Source: Anaerococcus porci (GTDB taxonomy: Bacteria; Bacillota; Clostridia; Tissierellales; Peptoniphilaceae). Taken from it: a stretch of 64,000 nt of DNA. Positions 7,772 through 17,825 of the stretch are shown here, piece by piece; the first letter of the stretch is position 1; every line of letters begins with the position of its first letter. The notes beneath the pieces were generated by a model. It had not been told where the DNA came from. It saw nothing but the letters and a program-made list of their open reading frames with translations, and did not search any database. The stretch spans positions 124,001 through 188,000 of the forward strand of contig NZ_VULQ01000002.1 in assembly GCF_009696575.1 (NCBI RefSeq), given 5' to 3'. A program made the position numbers and the translations under genes.

Positions 7772-9460
7772 CTTTAAAAACGCCAATAGGAAAAGAATTT
7801 ATAATCTTATATGGGATATGGCAGAAGACTATTCTATTGATCCTATATTTGTAGGCAATGATATAAGTTCTAATCCAAGTTTTTATTTTAATATGATTAT
7901 TGGTCTATCCTATAAGGTATTTGGAAAGGACAATATAGAGCAGTTATTTAACACATGGAAAGAATCAAAGTATCAAGATAGATATGATAGTTTAAGCTGG
8001 CTTGGTCTTGAAAATTATATTTTTAACCATACTAAAAGAATAAACATTCAAAACTTAAGAAATGACTATGCTAGAGATTTTTTTTCTAATAAGAACGATC
8101 TTAATAGAAGAACTCTTTCATATAGGAATATAAAAGTCTATCTACTTACATCAAAGCATATGGCCAATATTTTGAATAAAGAATTTAAGGGACTTAAAAA
8201 AAGTGAGCTTAACCTTTTAGAAGATCTTTATAGTATTAATGATGAAGAATCTTTAAAAAATCAATTTAAAAGTATATATGAAAAATACTTTGATTTTGAT
8301 AATGATATTAAGGCAAAAGAGATTAGACTTAGATTTTTAGAAAGCATTTCAATTATAAAACTCCTCATTCTTTTGAAAGGGCAATTAATCCTTCATATGT
8401 CAATCTGGATTATAATATTAAAAATCCCTTATCATTTTATAAATTTAAAAAAAGAGAAAAAAAGAAAGATGAAATTGAAAAATTATTTGGCAAGTCAATT
8501 ATAGATTATAAAAAACTAAGTATTCTTGAGCAAGATATTTGTAAAGATGAAGATAAACTTGAAAGATTACGGTTTACTAAGTCCATTAAAGAAGAGATTA
8601 AAGATAAAGAAAGTAGAAATATGTTAGAGAAGGCAATAGCAAAAAATAAGAAAAAATACTATTCTAAAAAATCCCAATATGATTTTGAAATAAGAAAATT
8701 AAGTAAGAGCTTTAGAAAAATAAACAATAATATAAGCTATGATGATACTTATATATCAAAAATTGGTAGGCTTAATCCAAAGCTTTCTTATAGAGCAATT
8801 TTAAATAATGGAGATATCTTTGAAAGAAAAGACTATAAAAGAATAAACTCTCTTTCAGTTGATCTTATTCTTGATTCTTCAGCATCAATGATTGGCATGG
8901 AAAATGATATAGCTATATCAGCTTATATCCTCGCTAAAAGTCTAGAATTATCAAATATAAAAATAAGAATTATTTCATATCTTTCCTATGATTATTATAC
9001 TATAATAAACATTCTTAAAGATTTTGATGAGTCTTTAGATAGTAATAAGGTATTTTCCTATCATGGAAGAGGATTTAATAGGGATAGTACAGCCTTTAAG
9101 GCTTACAGATCTATGGATAAGAAAGTTTCAAATAGAATAAGTATTTTTATGAGCGATTTAAACCCATCTGATTTAAAACCTATATATAAAAAGGGACTAA
9201 GAAGAAATATTTCTTATGAGAAAGATGAAGCTTTAAAACTTGTAAAGAAAGAAATAAACGAATTAAGGATTCGTGGTTATAGGACATCTCTAATATCATT
9301 TAGACAAAAAAATAATGTTAACTTTATTAAAAATGCCAAAGATATATTTTTTAATGACTTTGCTATTTTGAAATCACCATCTATGCTAAGTACAAAAGCA
9401 TCTATATTAATTAAAAAGACTATTAAAAAAATCCAAAGGAAAAATGGAGATACCTTTTAG
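7764..9460 (+). pseudogene. von Willebrand factor A (CoxE/NorD-like) partner of the MoxR ATPase, single-base frameshift
   Basis: Two reading frames make one protein. The first runs from ATG 7764 (AAGGA upstream) to about 8340. From 8342 the protein continues in the -1 frame to the stop at 9458. Adding one A to the run at 8341-8343 restores about 565 residues with no other stop. The C-terminal third is a VWA domain with an intact MIDAS start, DSSAS, and a later RDSTA. The N-terminal half is helical, charged and unassigned. In this class the VWA protein is the substrate adaptor for the MoxR ATPase. A sequencing error, a slippery site or a true inactivating mutation would all give this picture; without it the first frame ends at 8504. 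Confidence 0.8.
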
Positions 9461-9474
9461 GTATTCTCCATTTT
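9441..9474. terminator. Bidirectional terminator between the VWA gene and polC
   Basis: Hairpin ATGGAGATACC / GGTATTCTCCAT with one bulged base, A-run on the left and T-run on the right, so it works on either strand. The VWA stop codon lies in its loop and the polC stop directly follows. Confidence 0.8.
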
Positions 9475-9475
9475 A

Positions 9476-12400
9476 TTATAAATCAAATAAAGACATTTGA
9501 TTTTCTTCTTGGATTCCGTCAACTATATCTAGATTTTTAAGTGAATTTAAGGCATTTTTATTTAGAGAGGTTCTTTTATTTAAATCCTCTATTGAAATAA
9601 ACTTAGATTTATCTCTTTCTTCTACTATATCTTTGGCCATGGCCTCTGATACATCATCAATCGCAGAAAGTGGTGGTAGAATTTCTCCATCTTCATCCAA
9701 GATAAATTTACAAGCTTCAGACTTATATAGGTCTGCTTTTTTTATTTTTATATCTCTTGCAGCCATCTCCTCTGCAACCTCTAATAAGCTCCTTAGATTC
9801 TTCTCCCTTTGTGTTGGTTTTTCAAGCTCATTTATTTCATTAAGAGCATATTGAATTGACTTAAGTCCTTTTATTATTACTGAATATTGGAAGTCATTAA
9901 GTTTAGTAGTAAAATAAGTTGCATAAAAGGCCTTTGGATAATATACCTTATAGTAGGCAATCCTATAACTCATCAAACAGTATGCTACTGCATGGGCCTT
10001 AGGAAATAAATACTTTATCTTAAGGCAAGACTCAATATACCATTCTGGAACATTATTATCTCTCATATATGCTAAGATTTCATCACTTAATGGTTTACCT
10101 TTTCTAACTTTTTCCATTATTTGAAATGATTTTTTCTTATCAAGTCCTAAATTAATTAGTGAATTCATGATATCATCACGGGTTGAAATGATTTGACTAA
10201 AATCAGCTTTATTTGACTTAACCAAATCTTGAGCATTATTTAGCCATACATCTGTACCATGGGATAAACCTGATATTCTTGTCATTTCTGAGAATTTGGT
10301 TGGAAAAGTATCTTTAAGCATGCTTCTTACAAAACCTGTGCCAAATTCAGGTATACCCAATGTTCCAATTTCATTGTTTGAAAAATCATGGACTATATTT
10401 AAAGGTTTTGTTGACGAGAAGATGTTCATTACATTTTCATCATCCATCTTAATTTTTAGTGGATCTGTATTTGTTAAGTCTTGAAGACTTCTAATAATTG
10501 TTGGTACATCATGACCTAAAAGGTCAAGCTTTAATATAACTCCATGCATCATATTATATGTGAAATGAGTTGTTTTTATATCATCACTTCCATCATCAGC
10601 CGGATATTGAACAGGTGAAAAGTCATATATGTCCTTGTCATTTGGAACTATCATAAGTCCACCTGGATGTTGACCTGTTGTTCTTTTTACATCAAAAAGT
10701 CCTCTTTGATATTTTCTTATTTGTGCATTTGAAAGACTGATATTCTTATCTTCCATATATTTTTTAATATAACCAAAGGCTGTATTATCTTTTATGGTAC
10801 CTATAGTCCCAGCCCTAAATACCTTACCTTCTCCAAAGAGTTCTTCAGTGTATTTGTGGATAGTTGGTTGATATTCTCCAGCGAAGTTTAAGTCTATATC
10901 AGGTTCCTTATCCCCTTCAAAACCTAGGAAAACTTCAAATGGTATATCATGGCCATCTTTTAACATATCTGCTCCACACTCTGGGCATTTTTTATCTGGA
11001 AGATCAATTCCGGCTCCAATAGAGCCATCTGTTATAAACTCAGAGTGCTTGCATTTTGGACAAATATAATGTGGTGCTAATGGATTTACTTCAGTAATAT
11101 TTGCCATGGTAGCTGCAAATGATGAACCTACAGAACCCCTAGATCCTACTAAATACCCATCTTTATTAGACTTTTCCACAAGCTCTTTCGCAATTATATA
11201 TAAAACTGCATATCCATTTGAAATTATCGAATCTAGTTCCTTATCAAGTCTTGTTTTCACAATTTCAGGAAGTGGATTTCCATATATAGAGTAAGCTTTC
11301 TGATAAGTAGTATCTCTCAGCTTTTTATCAGATCCTTCTATTTTTGGAGGAAAAGTTTCATGAGGAATTGGCATTATATCATCAATTAATTCTGATATTT
11401 TTATAGTATTATCAATTACAACCTCAGACCTTATTTTATCATCAAGATATGAGAACTCATCCAACATTTCATCAGTTGTTTTAAGATAGTAAAGTGGATT
11501 TTTCTCCTCATAATGAAAAAATTGACCCTTATGAAGAATATTTCTAAGTACATAATCTTTCTTATCCATATACCTTACAGAACCTGTTGCAACTACAAGC
11601 TTATTATGTTTTTCACCAAGCATAATTATCTTTTTATTAATATTTATAATCTGCTCTTTATTTCTTATTTCTCCTTTTTCTAAATCATCAGCAAAAACTC
11701 CCATAGCTTCAATTTGGAAGAAGTCGAAAAACTCACAAATTTCATCAATTATTTCTTCATCATAATTATCTCTTATAGCCTTAAATAAGAGACCATCCTT
11801 TCCTCCAGAACCAAGGATTAGACCCTCTCTATTTTCTTTTACAATATCAAAGGGTGTCTTTGCCTCCCTATAAAAGTACTTCATCCTAGATTCAGAAATT
11901 ATCTTATATAAATTTTTAAGTCCAGTATAATTTTTTGCAAAAATTATAGAAGAAAAATCCTCATGTCTTGCAATTAACCAGTCTGTTTTAAATTTATTTA
12001 TATTCAAAATTTTAATTTCTGGATCAAGGTCTTTCATTTTTTTAAAAAGTTTAATGAAGACTTTGGCTGTTGCTAAAGCATCATCACTTGCCCTATGATG
12101 GTTGAAGGCACTAAGTCCTAGCTTTTTAGCAAGCTTATCAAGGGAGAATCTTCCCATATCAGGAAATACTGCCCTTGCCATAGGAAGAGTGTCCATATAT
12201 ACAGGCTTAAATTCATAGCCTAAATTTTCACAAGATTCTCTTATAAAACCTATATCAAAATCAGCATTTTGACCAACAAGAATTGCATCTTTAGAAAATT
12301 CCAAAAATTTCGGTAGAACCTCATCAATTTTTGGCTTATCCATTACCATTTCATTTTTTATACCTGTAAGCTCTACTACCTTATCAGGAATAATTCTTTC

Positions 12401-13633
12401 CGGATTAACTAGCTCATCGAAAACTTCTACAACCTCTCCATTAGAAATTCTCACAGCACCTATTTCTGTAATCTTATCAGAATACCTAAATAGTCCTGTA
12501 GTTTCAAGGTCAAATACTACAAAATCAGCATCTTTTATATCAGAAATATTGGAAATATCCTTTTTGTGATTGTTTGTAAGAATTCTTAAATCTCTATCTA
12601 CGAGTAATAGCTCGCTTCCTGCAAGCATTTTAATATTATTTTTCTTAAGTTTACCATACATATCTGGCAAAGCTTGGAGGGTTTCAGTATCAGTTATACC
12701 ACAAGCCTCATGCCCCCAAGATTTAAGTCTTGAAGCTAACTGGTCCATATCTACAAAACCATCTAGGTTTGTCATTTTTGTATGAATTTCTAGCTCTACT
12801 CTTTTTTTAGGATAAGTATCAAGTCTTAGTTTTTTAGTATCTTCAATCATAGAATTTACAGTAAAAACATCTTCATGAGCGTAGTTGTCATAGTTTAGTA
12901 CGCCTTCAACTTGAACGTAAACACTATCCTTTAGCTTATCAAGTTTTGCCTTATTTCTTGGATTTACAAACATTTTACAAGCTATTGCATCACTTTCATC
13001 TTCAAGGTCAAATGAATAGATAAAGTTGCCTCTTTTTGATTCAAAAATGTCTATGTCATACACTTCTCCCTTTAAAGAAAGATTAAGCCCTTTTTTATCA
13101 TATATGTCTTCTATCTTAAATAATTCAGATTTTATATTTCTGCCATATTTTAGTATATCGAATGAATTTTTTTCTTCCTTTTTTTCTGTCCTTTGATTCC
13201 TTGCATTTTGAATCATATACTCGAGTTCTATTTTTTTTCTATCTCTTAAACTCGTTTCAGAGCTTTCGTCCTTTTTAGGTTCAACTTTTATTGAAAGTTC
13301 TTTTGAATCTTTATTTTTATTATCCTGGTTTTTTTCATCAAATCTTTCCATATCATAGATATCATCATATAAACCATTATCAATATAAGCTGGTAGGGGT
13401 TGGTTTTCATAAAATTCATCTATAGATTCACTTATGTCTTTTTTAGCTTTAGTTTCTACAAAGTTTAAAGAAAGATTAGTATAAGAAAAATAATTTTCAA
13501 GTTTTTCTTTTATATTTTCATCACTTGCACCAACAATAGTAAGCTTAAGCTTATTTAATTTTTTAGAATAAGTAGCTTTTTCTATATAATGGTCAGTCTT
13601 ACTTTGTATTAAAGAATTTAGGCTAATTTTCAT
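9476..13633 (-). CDS. polC: DNA polymerase III alpha subunit, PolC type
   Basis: The main replicative polymerase of low-GC Firmicutes. Order along 1385 residues: N-terminal domains, OB fold (about 165-270), first PHP segment (about 275-345), inserted DEDD proofreading exonuclease (starts FDLETTGL near 373), the rest of PHP, a four-cysteine zinc module (about 860-890: CPKC and CPEC), and the polymerase core with PDIDLNF near 914. Odd point: the PHP motif usually written HxH reads ELEIHT (first His replaced by Glu) and the usual TDH reads TDT, so its metal site looks lost. The gene start overlaps the ispG stop by 11 bases. Last gene of the uppS operon. Confidence 0.98.
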   Translation of the reverse strand: MKISLNSLIQSKTDHYIEKATYSKKLNKLKLTIVGASDENIKEKLENYFSYTNLSLNFVETKAKKDISESIDEFYENQPLPAYIDNGLYDDIYDMERFDEKNQDNKNKDSKELSIKVEPKKDESSETSLRDRKKIELEYMIQNARNQRTEKKEEKNSFDILKYGRNIKSELFKIEDIYDKKGLNLSLKGEVYDIDIFESKRGNFIYSFDLEDESDAIACKMFVNPRNKAKLDKLKDSVYVQVEGVLNYDNYAHEDVFTVNSMIEDTKKLRLDTYPKKRVELEIHTKMTNLDGFVDMDQLASRLKSWGHEACGITDTETLQALPDMYGKLKKNNIKMLAGSELLLVDRDLRILTNNHKKDISNISDIKDADFVVFDLETTGLFRYSDKITEIGAVRISNGEVVEVFDELVNPERIIPDKVVELTGIKNEMVMDKPKIDEVLPKFLEFSKDAILVGQNADFDIGFIRESCENLGYEFKPVYMDTLPMARAVFPDMGRFSLDKLAKKLGLSAFNHHRASDDALATAKVFIKLFKKMKDLDPEIKILNINKFKTDWLIARHEDFSSIIFAKNYTGLKNLYKIISESRMKYFYREAKTPFDIVKENREGLILGSGGKDGLLFKAIRDNYDEEIIDEICEFFDFFQIEAMGVFADDLEKGEIRNKEQIININKKIIMLGEKHNKLVVATGSVRYMDKKDYVLRNILHKGQFFHYEEKNPLYYLKTTDEMLDEFSYLDDKIRSEVVIDNTIKISELIDDIMPIPHETFPPKIEGSDKKLRDTTYQKAYSIYGNPLPEIVKTRLDKELDSIISNGYAVLYIIAKELVEKSNKDGYLVGSRGSVGSSFAATMANITEVNPLAPHYICPKCKHSEFITDGSIGAGIDLPDKKCPECGADMLKDGHDIPFEVFLGFEGDKEPDIDLNFAGEYQPTIHKYTEELFGEGKVFRAGTIGTIKDNTAFGYIKKYMEDKNISLSNAQIRKYQRGLFDVKRTTGQHPGGLMIVPNDKDIYDFSPVQYPADDGSDDIKTTHFTYNMMHGVILKLDLLGHDVPTIIRSLQDLTNTDPLKIKMDDENVMNIFSSTKPLNIVHDFSNNEIGTLGIPEFGTGFVRSMLKDTFPTKFSEMTRISGLSHGTDVWLNNAQDLVKSNKADFSQIISTRDDIMNSLINLGLDKKKSFQIMEKVRKGKPLSDEILAYMRDNNVPEWYIESCLKIKYLFPKAHAVAYCLMSYRIAYYKVYYPKAFYATYFTTKLNDFQYSVIIKGLKSIQYALNEINELEKPTQREKNLRSLLEVAEEMAARDIKIKKADLYKSEACKFILDEDGEILPPLSAIDDVSEAMAKDIVEERDKSKFISIEDLNKRTSLNKNALNSLKNLDIVDGIQEENQMSLFDL

Positions 13634-14681
13634 CTTTATTATCTTTCAATATTTCTTCTATAAGTGTATCTACTATTTCTTCTTGCTTCACTTTTTTAAG
13701 TGTTATTCCCTTTTTAAATAAAAAACCATATCCATTTGCACAAGCTATACCATAATCAGCTTCTTTTGACTCTCCAGGCCCATTTACAGGACATCCCATT
13801 ATAGCCACCTTAAGATTAAGTTTAAGACTTTCTAATCTTTGTTCAGCTTCTTTTACTATAGTGTCTAAATCTACTGTGGTTCTTGAACATGTAGGACAGG
13901 ATACAAGATCTACTCCATCACGCCTTAAACCTAAAGATTTAAGTATAGTTTTGGCGGCCTTTAATTCTTCTAAAGGATCACCTGTTATAGACACTCTTAT
14001 AGTATCTCCTATTCCATCTTTTAATAAAGAACCTATTCCTACAGATGATTTAACTAGGGCTTGGTAAAGTGGTCCTGCTTCTGTAACTCCAAGATGAAGT
14101 GGATAGTCACAAAGTTTTGATATTTTTCTATTAACATCAATCATTGTATTTACATCGGATGATTTTATTGAAATAACAATATCGTAAAAGTCTAAATCTT
14201 CTAATGTTTTAATTTCTTCAAGTGCAGAATATACTAATGAGTCAACATTTACACCATGGTATTTTTCAATCATATCCTTATGAACAGACCCTGAATTTAC
14301 ACCTATTCTTATTGGTATATCTTTATCCTTACACTTTTCTACAAGGATTTTAACTTTGTCAGAGCCACCTATATTCCCAGGATTAATCCTAAGACAATCA
14401 CATCCATTTTCAACTGCAGCTATAGCAAGTTTATAATCAAATTGAATATCTGCTACGAAAGGTAGGTTAGTTCTTTTTTTAATCTCACCTATCGCCTTAG
14501 CATCTTCTATAGAATTTACAGCAGATCTTGATATATCACATCCTGCTTTTTCAAACGCATTGATTTGTTCTACAATCTCATCTATATTCTTAGTTTTTTT
14601 TGTTGTCATTGATTGAATAGAAATAGGAGATCCTCCTCCTATGGCAACATCTCCTACATACACTTTTCTTGTTTTTTTCAA
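13623..14681 (-). CDS. ispG: 4-hydroxy-3-methylbut-2-enyl diphosphate synthase (IspG/GcpE)
   Basis: The [4Fe-4S] enzyme of the penultimate MEP-pathway step, turning MEcPP into HMBPP. Length 352 residues is normal for the bacterial short form. The N-terminal TIM-barrel carries GGGSPISIQSMT and the C-terminal cluster domain carries the ligands in SCPTCSRT and MGCPVNGPGE. It lies between rseP (11-base gap) and polC. In many Firmicutes dxr stands in this cluster between cdsA and rseP; it is not present here, so the first committed MEP enzyme must be elsewhere if the pathway is complete. Confidence 0.97.
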   Translation of the reverse strand: MKKTRKVYVGDVAIGGGSPISIQSMTTKKTKNIDEIVEQINAFEKAGCDISRSAVNSIEDAKAIGEIKKRTNLPFVADIQFDYKLAIAAVENGCDCLRINPGNIGGSDKVKILVEKCKDKDIPIRIGVNSGSVHKDMIEKYHGVNVDSLVYSALEEIKTLEDLDFYDIVISIKSSDVNTMIDVNRKISKLCDYPLHLGVTEAGPLYQALVKSSVGIGSLLKDGIGDTIRVSITGDPLEELKAAKTILKSLGLRRDGVDLVSCPTCSRTTVDLDTIVKEAEQRLESLKLNLKVAIMGCPVNGPGESKEADYGIACANGYGFLFKKGITLKKVKQEEIVDTLIEEILKDNKDEN

Positions 14682-14692
14682 TTTTTACTCCT

Positions 14693-15703
14693 TTAAAATA
14701 AGTTTATAATGTCTTTTATTGTTACTATTAAAATTAAAGATAAAAGAAGGACAAATCCAACTATTGTTACTCTTTCTTCAAGTTTTTTATTGATTTTTTT
14801 CTTTGTTATCATTTCATATAGAGATGTAAATAACTTTGAGCCATCAAGAGCTGGAATAGGTAAAAGATTAAAAAATCCTAAATTTACTGATATATAGGCA
14901 AGAAAAAATAATATATTCATTAAACCTAAATTAACTTGCCTTCCCATTTCCTTAACAACTCCAACTGGACCTGAAAGGGCATTAAAAGAAAGTTTACCTG
15001 TAAAAAGATTTTTAAGTATTGAAAAAAGCATCCCTATCATTTGAAAAACTTGTTTTATGCCAAGACCAATAGCTTCTATTAAAGATACATCTCTCGGTTT
15101 TGGTGTTATACCTAATAAAGGCATATCATTTTCAAACTTTGGATTGATTTTCTTTTCTATAATATCACCGTTTCTTTTAACCCTAACTGACACTTCCTTA
15201 TCCTTAGAATTTGTCTTATAATAAGTAGTTAATATTTCTGATATATCTGAAAATTCATTTACTTTTATCCCTGCTATCCCTATAATCTCATCATTGATTT
15301 CAAGACTTTCTTTTGCTGGTGAATTTTCTGTAAATCCACCAATTGAATTTGAAGCTATACCAGTATTAAAAACTACAAAAGTAAAAATAAAAGCTGCAAA
15401 TATCAGATTAATAAGAGGACCTGCAAGAATAGTTAAAAATCTTTTATAAGCTGGCGCCTTATCAAACGACCTCTCATCATCACTAGTATCATCTTCACCT
15501 TCCATAGCACAATAACCACCTATAGGTAATAAATTTATAGAATATAAGGTTTCTCCCTTTTGTTTAGAAAAAATTTTAGGTCCCATACCTATGGCAAATT
15601 CATTTACCTTTATCCCACTTTTCTTAGCAACAATAAAATGTCCAAATTCATGAATTAATATCAAAAATAAGAACATTATTATAGATATAATTATTGATTT
15701 CAT
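14693..15703 (-). CDS. rseP: Site-2 zinc metalloprotease RseP (regulated intramembrane proteolysis)
   Basis: Membrane protease that cuts anti-sigma factors and signal-peptide remnants within the bilayer. The HEFGH zinc motif lies in the first membrane segment, a PDZ domain occupies the middle (about 105-190), and the third zinc ligand block, PIPALDGSK, precedes the last segments. The frame extends to 15739 into cdsA, but ATG 15703 follows AGGAGAGAAG and gives a 336-residue protein starting at the first hydrophobic segment. It sits 8 bases after cdsA. Confidence 0.95.
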   Translation of the reverse strand: MKSIIISIIMFLFLILIHEFGHFIVAKKSGIKVNEFAIGMGPKIFSKQKGETLYSINLLPIGGYCAMEGEDDTSDDERSFDKAPAYKRFLTILAGPLINLIFAAFIFTFVVFNTGIASNSIGGFTENSPAKESLEINDEIIGIAGIKVNEFSDISEILTTYYKTNSKDKEVSVRVKRNGDIIEKKINPKFENDMPLLGITPKPRDVSLIEAIGLGIKQVFQMIGMLFSILKNLFTGKLSFNALSGPVGVVKEMGRQVNLGLMNILFFLAYISVNLGFFNLLPIPALDGSKLFTSLYEMITKKKINKKLEERVTIVGFVLLLSLILIVTIKDIINLF

Positions 15704-15711
15704 CTTCTCTC

Positions 15712-16488
15712 CTATATAAGGGTAAATAAGAACATACAAGGGCTTATAAATAAAATAGAGTCAAATCTATCGAGTATGCCCCCATGTCCAGGAATTAAGT
15801 TACCATAATCCTTTATCCCACATTTTCTTTTTATAAATGAAGCTACCAAGTCACCTGTCTCAGAAAGGATTGCTGAAACTATGGTAAATAAAACGACCAA
15901 TAAAAGACTTTGTTCGAAGCCTATTATTTTTATATAAATTAAATTCAATAAAATAGCTCCAAATACTCCACCAATAAAACCTTCTAAAGTCTTATTAGGA
16001 GATATTTTCTCAATTGCCTTAATTTTAGTTTTTCCAATACTTACTCCAAAAATAAAGGCAAAAGTATCAGAACCCCAAGCTATAACATATAGCATATATA
16101 GATATCTAACATCCCTTATACGAATTGCATTTGACATAAATATAGATATATAGGTAACTACAAAAAGAAGGGCAAAAAAATCTTGCATCTTAAACTTTTT
16201 GTTAAATATCATAAATACAAATATAGATATAAGAATGGCAATAATACCTACTATAAATATATTAGGATCTCCAAAATAGGCGTTTACCATAAAAAATGCA
16301 TTAATTATTAGAGCAAATCTTTTTGGAACATTATAGTCTATATTTCTTAATGCTTGTATAAGCTCATATACTGCTATAGATGAAAAAATAGTAAAACCTA
16401 CAGCAAAGTATGGTCTTCCAAAATATGTTATAAGAATTAAGCAAATTAAAATTAACCCCCCTCCAAAAAGTCTTTTAGCTAGGTTCAT
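15712..16488 (-). CDS. cdsA: Phosphatidate cytidylyltransferase (CDP-diacylglycerol synthase)
   Basis: Makes CDP-diacylglycerol from phosphatidate and CTP, the branch point to all phospholipids. An integral membrane protein of 258 residues with about seven hydrophobic segments. The signature near the C-terminus ([13 protein letters not shown] then [12 protein letters not shown]) is unmistakable. It overlaps the uppS end by 14 bases, so expression is coupled. rseP follows directly, without the dxr gene commonly found there. Confidence 0.96.
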   Translation of the reverse strand: MNLAKRLFGGGLILICLILITYFGRPYFAVGFTIFSSIAVYELIQALRNIDYNVPKRFALIINAFFMVNAYFGDPNIFIVGIIAILISIFVFMIFNKKFKMQDFFALLFVVTYISIFMSNAIRIRDVRYLYMLYVIAWGSDTFAFIFGVSIGKTKIKAIEKISPNKTLEGFIGGVFGAILLNLIYIKIIGFEQSLLLVVLFTIVSAILSETGDLVASFIKRKCGIKDYGNLIPGHGGILDRFDSILFISPCMFLFTLI

Positions 16489-17182
16489 TCAATCCTCCAA
16501 ATCTCCTATCACGTCCTAAATAAGAATCAATAGCCTCATCTAAGTCTTTGTATTTAAAATCAGGCCATAAAGTTTTTGTAAAATAAAATTCTGTATAGGC
16601 AAGCTGATATATTAAGAAATTTGAAATTCTTAAGTCTCCACCTGTTCTTATTAAAAGATCAGGATCTGGCATGTTTTTAGTATAAAGATAAGATGAAATA
16701 GTATTTTCATCTATATTATTAAAATCTAAACCATCCTTAGCCATATCTTTAAAAGCCTTAACTAGTTCACTTCTTCCACCATAGTTTATTGCCATATTTA
16801 AAACAAGACTTTTGTTATTTTCTGTGAGTTTACACACATCAAGACAGGACTTTATAGTTTTATCTGGCAATTTAGATATATCTCCAATAATATTTAATTT
16901 TACATCATTTTCCATTAGCAAATTTGTTTTATCTTTTATAAATTTTGCTAATAATTTCATTAAATAATTAACTTCAATTTTAGGTCTTTTCCAATTTTCT
17001 GTAGAAAAGGCATATAAGGTGAGGTATTTTATACCCCTTTTTTTTGCATAAAGTGCTATATCTACAACATTTTCTGAGCCTTCTTTATGTCCTAAAGATC
17101 TTGAAAGTGATCGTTTTTCAGCCCACCTTCCATTTCCATCAAGAATTATGGCCAAATGTTCAAGTTTTTTCTTATCTTTCAT
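16475..17182 (-). CDS. uppS: Undecaprenyl diphosphate synthase
   Basis: Cis-prenyltransferase that builds the C55 lipid carrier for peptidoglycan and wall polymers. The opening block [15 protein letters not shown] carries the catalytic Asp; the C-terminal block [15 protein letters not shown] and the RxRRFGG end are conserved. The frame opens at 17197, but ATG 17182 follows AGAGG at a good distance, giving 235 residues. First gene of the uppS-cdsA-rseP-ispG-polC operon, behind an extended -10 promoter at 17218-17226. frr, pyrH, tsf and rpsB, which often precede uppS, are not present. Confidence 0.96.
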   Translation of the reverse strand: MKDKKKLEHLAIILDGNGRWAEKRSLSRSLGHKEGSENVVDIALYAKKRGIKYLTLYAFSTENWKRPKIEVNYLMKLLAKFIKDKTNLLMENDVKLNIIGDISKLPDKTIKSCLDVCKLTENNKSLVLNMAINYGGRSELVKAFKDMAKDGLDFNNIDENTISSYLYTKNMPDPDLLIRTGGDLRISNFLIYQLAYTEFYFTKTLWPDFKYKDLDEAIDSYLGRDRRFGGLNEPS

Positions 17183-17217
17183 CAAGTCCTCTTCCATTTT
17201 TTTATTTCTTACTTTAA

Positions 17218-17226
17218 ATTATACCA
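17218..17226 (-). promoter_or_regulatory. Extended -10 promoter of the uppS-polC operon
   Basis: Minus strand TGGTATAAT (extended -10) with only a T-rich, poor -35. Predicted start near 17211, giving a short leader to ATG 17182. It lies just after the hsp20 terminator. Confidence 0.55.
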
Positions 17227-17249
17227 TAAATGTATTCTAAAAAATGGCA

Positions 17250-17277
17250 TAAAAAAATGCAGGTACTATCCTGCACT
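17250..17277 (-). terminator. Terminator of hsp20
   Basis: On the minus strand: stem GTGCAGG / CCTGCAT around a 6-base loop, followed by seven U. It lies about 40 bases after the hsp20 stop and before the uppS promoter. Confidence 0.85.
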
Positions 17278-17317
17278 TTTATGAGTATGTTTGAAATTAT
17301 CTAAAATATTAAATAAA

Positions 17318-17761
17318 TTATTTTATTTCAATAGTTTTTTTAGATTTGTCTTTATTTAATTTAGGAAGTTTAATTTCTAGAAGTCCATCACTAAGATTTG
17401 CTTCAATATTTTCAGAATCTATATTTTCAAAATGCATTGTTCTTGTCATCTTAGATGATCTTCTTTCCCTATGGATATATTTTTCCTCATTATTAGAATC
17501 ATCTTTTTCTTCTGTTTTCTCTGCACTAAGTGTTAACCTATCATCATCAATTTCAATGTTTATATCATCTTTTGTAAATCCTGGCATTTCAGCTATAACT
17601 TTATATGATTCATCATCCTCTTTTATATCTACCTTAAAAGTAGTATTATTTACCAAAGATGATCTTCTATCATTTCCATTAAAGAATGAATCAATCATAT
17701 TATAAAAGTCATTAAAATTATTGTCCAAAAAACCATAGTCATATTTCTTTAAATTTGCCAT
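17318..17761 (-). CDS. Small heat-shock protein, Hsp20/alpha-crystallin family
   Basis: ATP-independent holdase that keeps unfolding proteins soluble. The alpha-crystallin domain spans about residues 45-145 (AEMPGFTKDDINIEI, then the LEIKLPK end of the last strand). The short N-terminus carries the DSFFNG region. ATG 17761 is chosen because GGAGGATA precedes it; 147 residues result. It is a single-gene unit with its own promoter (17826-17854), a CIRCE-like operator at the start site (17795-17821) and a terminator (17250-17277). The operator predicts HrcA-type heat control. Confidence 0.94.
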   Translation of the reverse strand: MANLKKYDYGFLDNNFNDFYNMIDSFFNGNDRRSSLVNNTTFKVDIKEDDESYKVIAEMPGFTKDDINIEIDDDRLTLSAEKTEEKDDSNNEEKYIHRERRSSKMTRTMHFENIDSENIEANLSDGLLEIKLPKLNKDKSKKTIEIK

Positions 17762-17794
17762 ATTATCCTCCATCAAATTATTTTTCCATATTGT

Positions 17795-17821
17795 TTAGCA
17801 GTCATACATCTCAACTGCTAA
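17795..17821 (-). promoter_or_regulatory. CIRCE-like operator (HrcA) of hsp20
   Basis: Inverted repeat with the classic 9-N9-9 spacing: TTAGCAGTC - 9 bases - AACTGCTAA. Compared with CIRCE (TTAGCACTC-N9-GAGTGCTAA), position 7 of the left arm and its partner in the right arm are swapped together (C to G, G to C), so symmetry is kept. It starts at the predicted transcription start. HrcA binding is an inference. Confidence 0.7.
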
Positions 17822-17825
17822 TATT

